Part shown: positions 61,683 through 64,000 of the stretch, one piece after another | Layout: each line of letters opens with the position of its first letter | Numbering within the stretch: position 1 is the stretch's first letter | Source of the DNA: Simplicispira sedimenti | GTDB taxonomy: Bacteria; Pseudomonadota; Gammaproteobacteria; Burkholderiales; Burkholderiaceae_C | Assembly: GCF_022760965.1 (NCBI RefSeq) | Contig: NZ_JAKVIJ010000007.1 | Location: 135,402 to 199,401, forward strand | Length of the DNA stretch: 64,000 nucleotides | Direction: 5' to 3' | Notes under the pieces: model-generated | Databases searched by the model: none | Seen by the model: the letters and a program-made list of their open reading frames with translations, nothing else | What the model was told of the DNA's origin: nothing | Position numbers and translations under genes: made by a program

Positions 61683-62150
61683 ATGCAATACCCAGCGGTA
61701 CTGAACCCAGCCAAAGTCGGCAACTACCCCGCAAGCTGTTTTTCCGGCGGTGGGTTGGTCTGGGATGCCGTGCTGGAATACCGTGTGTGGTGCCACCCGG
61801 AACGCGGCGCGCCCGATGAAGCCGACGGCAACGACTACTTCTACGCGTTCGAGACCTTTGAAGAAGCCGACGCCTTTTACCGCGCCACCATGGGCGCCGA
61901 GGAGCCCTTGGCCCTGGTGCTGCAGCGTGAATACATCGACGAGGACGAGCCGGGATGCTATGTGCATGTCCGGGAGCAAAGAATCACCGAATGGCCGGTG
62001 GAATTTCTGTCGCGGCCACGGCGAGACGATGGCACCATTCCCGATTTTCTGGCCCCAGACGCTCCCCCCAACCGGCTGGAGGTACTGCGTGGCCTGGCGC
62101 CCAGAGCACGCAGAACCAGCCCCCTTGAGAGAACAAGGCGTTCGCAATGA
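61683..62150 (+). CDS. Hypothetical protein
   Basis: A 155-residue acidic cytoplasmic protein (NDYFYAFETFEEADAFYRAT; LQREYIDEDEPGCYVHVREQ) with a short basic tail (PRARRTSPLERTRRSQ). It has a beta-rich, GNAT-adjacent look but no acetyl-CoA loop. I do not recognise it; similar proteins are frequent in betaproteobacteria. It directly follows the possible nuclease gene on the same strand, so the two could be co-transcribed. Confidence 0.65.
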   Translation: MQYPAVLNPAKVGNYPASCFSGGGLVWDAVLEYRVWCHPERGAPDEADGNDYFYAFETFEEADAFYRATMGAEEPLALVLQREYIDEDEPGCYVHVREQRITEWPVEFLSRPRRDDGTIPDFLAPDAPPNRLEVLRGLAPRARRTSPLERTRRSQ

Positions 62151-62164
62151 GCGCGGAGAAAAGT

Positions 62165-62213
62165 GCCTTTATCGCTTATGAATAAAGCGCCAATAGCTAT
62201 AGTTTTAATAGCA
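62165..62213 (+). repeat. Two-hairpin dispersed repeat, copy 10
   Basis: CCTTTATCGCTTATGAATAA, then AGCGCCAATAGCTAT and AGTTTTAATAGCA. It lies between the 3' ends of convergent genes at 62150 and 62216. Confidence 0.75.
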
Positions 62214-62215
62214 AA

Positions 62216-63433
62216 TCACATCAACCCTGCATCCATCCCGTCGCCCCGGTAAAGCCAAGGCACATCCAGCAAGCGCTCGCCCAGCACGCGCAGCCCCAGA
62301 TCACGCCCCCAGCGCACCAGCCCCGTGGCATGAAAGATGCGCCCGTTGCGCTGCGAGCGCGCCTGTACGCGTGCAGCGCGCTGCCAGCGGTTGAGCGCGT
62401 AGCGGCGCAGACGGAGGGGCACCTCCACATCGTGCAGGGCCAGGGCGGCCTGCAGTTGCGTGGCGTCTTCCAGGGCCATGCCTGCGCCCTGGGCCAGGTA
62501 GGGCGGCATGGGATGGGCGGCGTCGCCCAACAGGGCCACCAGGCCGCGGGCCATGGCATCGGCGCTTTGCATGGGGGCGCGGTCACACAGTGGCCACAGG
62601 CGCCAGCCCAAGCCCGCAGCGGCCACGCTGTGCACCACCTCCTGCAAGGCGGGGTGGGTGCCTTCCAGGGCATGGGCCAGGTCGGCGGCGTTGGCGGCGT
62701 GGTCCCAGTGCTCCAGGTCCTGTGGTGGGTTGCCATGGATGATGACCACCAGGTTCATCCACTCGCCCCGGCGCACGGGGTAGTGCACGGCATGCAGGCG
62801 CGGCCCGAGCCAGGCGGTGACCTGAGCGCGCCACGCGGCGGGCAGCGCCTGCGCAGGCACCAGGGCGCGGTAGGCCAGGTGCCCGGTGGCGCGGGGGCTG
62901 CCGTCCTGCCAGACCTGGGTGCGGGTGCGGCTCCACAGGCCGTCGGCGCCAATCAACGCGTCGCCCTCCACTGGCTTGGCCTGGCCCTGTCCATGCTCCA
63001 CATGCACCAGCACGGCGTTGCCGGTGTCCTCGTGCTGGGTGATGGCGTGGCCCAGGTTGAGTTGCACGGCCGGGTGGTCTTGCACGGCATGCAGCAGCAG
63101 GCTGTGCAGATCGGCGCGGTGGATGGTGGCGTAGGGCGCGCCGTAGCGGCGCACCGTGGCCTCGCCCAACGCCAGCGTGGCGAGCACACCGCCGTGCATG
63201 GCGCTGCGCACCTGCAGGTGCTGCGGAAAGGCGGCCACAGCGTTCAGCGCGGGCTCCAGGCCCCAGGCCTGCAGGCAACGCACGGCGTTGGGGCCCAGTT
63301 GCACGCCAGCGCCCACCTCGGAAAACTGCACTGCGCGCTCAAAGAGCCGCACCTCCCACCCGGCGCGCGTGGCGGCCAGTGCGGCCGCCAGCCCACCGAT
63401 GCCGCCTCCGGCGACCAATAGCTGCTTGTCCAT
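62216..63433 (-). CDS. FAD-dependent aromatic monooxygenase (salicylate / 3-hydroxybenzoate hydroxylase type)
   Basis: A 405-residue class A flavoprotein monooxygenase. FAD motifs are GGGIGGLAAALAATRAGWEV (8-27) with the distal Glu (LFER), the DG motif DALIGADGLWSRTR, and GLVALLGDAAHPMPPYLAQG. Members hydroxylate substituted benzoates with NAD(P)H and O2. The exact substrate (salicylate, 3-hydroxybenzoate or another) cannot be read, and no ring-cleavage genes are near. It is preceded on its strand by the EAL-domain gene with 14 bases between. Confidence 0.85.
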   Translation of the reverse strand: MDKQLLVAGGGIGGLAAALAATRAGWEVRLFERAVQFSEVGAGVQLGPNAVRCLQAWGLEPALNAVAAFPQHLQVRSAMHGGVLATLALGEATVRRYGAPYATIHRADLHSLLLHAVQDHPAVQLNLGHAITQHEDTGNAVLVHVEHGQGQAKPVEGDALIGADGLWSRTRTQVWQDGSPRATGHLAYRALVPAQALPAAWRAQVTAWLGPRLHAVHYPVRRGEWMNLVVIIHGNPPQDLEHWDHAANAADLAHALEGTHPALQEVVHSVAAAGLGWRLWPLCDRAPMQSADAMARGLVALLGDAAHPMPPYLAQGAGMALEDATQLQAALALHDVEVPLRLRRYALNRWQRAARVQARSQRNGRIFHATGLVRWGRDLGLRVLGERLLDVPWLYRGDGMDAGLM

Positions 63434-63447
63434 GCCCCGTATTGTCG

Positions 63448-64000
63448 TCAGAAGATGGCCTGGAAATGGCTGGATTTGTCCAAACGGTGTTCGTGGTCGA
63501 ACACATCGGCCGGTACCGGCCGCCCGAACAGATACCCCTGGAACTGCTCGCAGCCATGCAGCCGCAAGAAGCCCAGCTGCCCCGCCGTCTCCACCCCTTC
63601 GGCCACCACGTCCAGGTCCAGGCTTTGCGCCAGTGCCAGAATGGTGCGCACAATGGCCGCGTCGTTGGGGTCGGTCAGCACGTCGCGCACGAAGCCCCGG
63701 TCGATCTTGACCTGGTCCAGCGGCAGGCGTTTGAGGTAGCCCAGGCTGGAGTACCCGGTGCCGAAGTCGTCCAGCGCAAACCCCACACCTTCGCGTTTGA
63801 GTTGCACCATGCGTTCGATGGTGTCTTCGATGTCGCCCAGCAGCAGGCTTTCGGTCAGTTCGAGTTTGAGGCGCCGGGGGTTGGCGCCGGTTTCGCGCAG
63901 GGTTTGCAGGACTTCGGCGGCAAAGCCGCTGTGCCGAAATTGCCGCGCGCTGACGTTGACGGCGACGCTCAGGTGGGCGGTTTCCTGTTGGCGGCTCCAG
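63448..64000 (-). CDS. EAL-domain cyclic di-GMP phosphodiesterase (C-terminal part only)
   Basis: This gene enters from the right edge; about 184 residues are visible. They hold the second part of an EAL domain: NVSARQF, the metal-binding glutamate in LELTES, DDFGTGYSSLGYLKRLP, the KIDRGFV lysine motif, VVAEGVET and GYLFGRPVP. All catalytic residues in this part are present, so it should be an active c-di-GMP phosphodiesterase, perhaps with a GGDEF or sensor domain beyond the window. The stop is 14 bases before the monooxygenase start. Confidence 0.92.
   Translation of the reverse strand, partial: WSRQQETAHLSVAVNVSARQFRHSGFAAEVLQTLRETGANPRRLKLELTESLLLGDIEDTIERMVQLKREGVGFALDDFGTGYSSLGYLKRLPLDQVKIDRGFVRDVLTDPNDAAIVRTILALAQSLDLDVVAEGVETAGQLGFLRLHGCEQFQGYLFGRPVPADVFDHEHRLDKSSHFQAIF

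Overview
The window reads as one continuous piece of a GC-rich betaproteobacterial chromosome, most like the Comamonadaceae (Acidovorax and relatives). That placement rests on gene content and order recognised by eye: the mdh / GntR regulator / sdhCDAB-sdhE-gltA block, a LysR gene directly before leuC with an entericidin gene between leuC and leuD, hom-thrC followed by molybdopterin genes, and an rpsF-priB-rpsR-rplI operon. No database search was run. Genes are densely packed, no gap between genes exceeds about 260 bases, and I see no rRNA, tRNA, insertion sequence, prophage or CRISPR array.

Layout. 1-12050 is a TCA-cycle block. On the minus strand are mdh, a CitE/HpcH-like lyase, a small exported protein and acnB. 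On the plus strand are a GntR/UTRA regulator, sdhCDAB, sdhE and gltA. 12100-21000 holds rnk, an acyltransferase, amtB behind a sigma-54/NtrC type promoter, dusC, a methyltransferase/GNAT pair and a coniferyl-aldehyde-dehydrogenase-like gene. 21000-30500 runs from clpB through a transglutaminase-like gene, bioY and birA with a BirA box between them, moaE, small unknown genes and a secreted pectate-lyase-like gene that lies between moaE and the rest of the molybdopterin genes. 30580-36800 is a minus-strand run: alaA-like aminotransferase, hom, thrC, mobB, moeA, moaD. 36900-47000 holds bcp, a PIN-PhoH ATPase, dnaB, the rpsF operon and the grpE-dnaK-dnaJ chaperone cluster with a sigma-32 type promoter. 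47000-56700 holds a beta-CASP hydrolase, LysR-leuC-entericidin-leuD-leuB, argD and argF. 56700-59260 is feoAB with a Fur-like box. The remainder is kynB, an RlmI-like methyltransferase, two unknown genes of less typical composition, a flavin monooxygenase and the end of an EAL-domain protein.

How the parts work together. The first 12 kb gives most of the enzymes from citrate to oxaloacetate, with a regulator in the middle whose probable operator is a TCTTATATAAGA palindrome. The same 12-bp core occurs once more, inside a perfect 18-bp palindrome before argD, which hints at a shared regulator. Amino-acid synthesis (Thr, Ala, Leu, Arg), protein quality control (clpB, grpE-dnaK-dnaJ) and iron, ammonium and biotin uptake make up most of the rest, and several of these have recognisable regulatory sites.

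The most unusual structure is a family of about 50-60-bp two-hairpin repeats (core AGCTAT ... ATAGCA) scattered at nine intergenic places. A tenth copy of exactly matching layout and length is read through in frame as part of argF.
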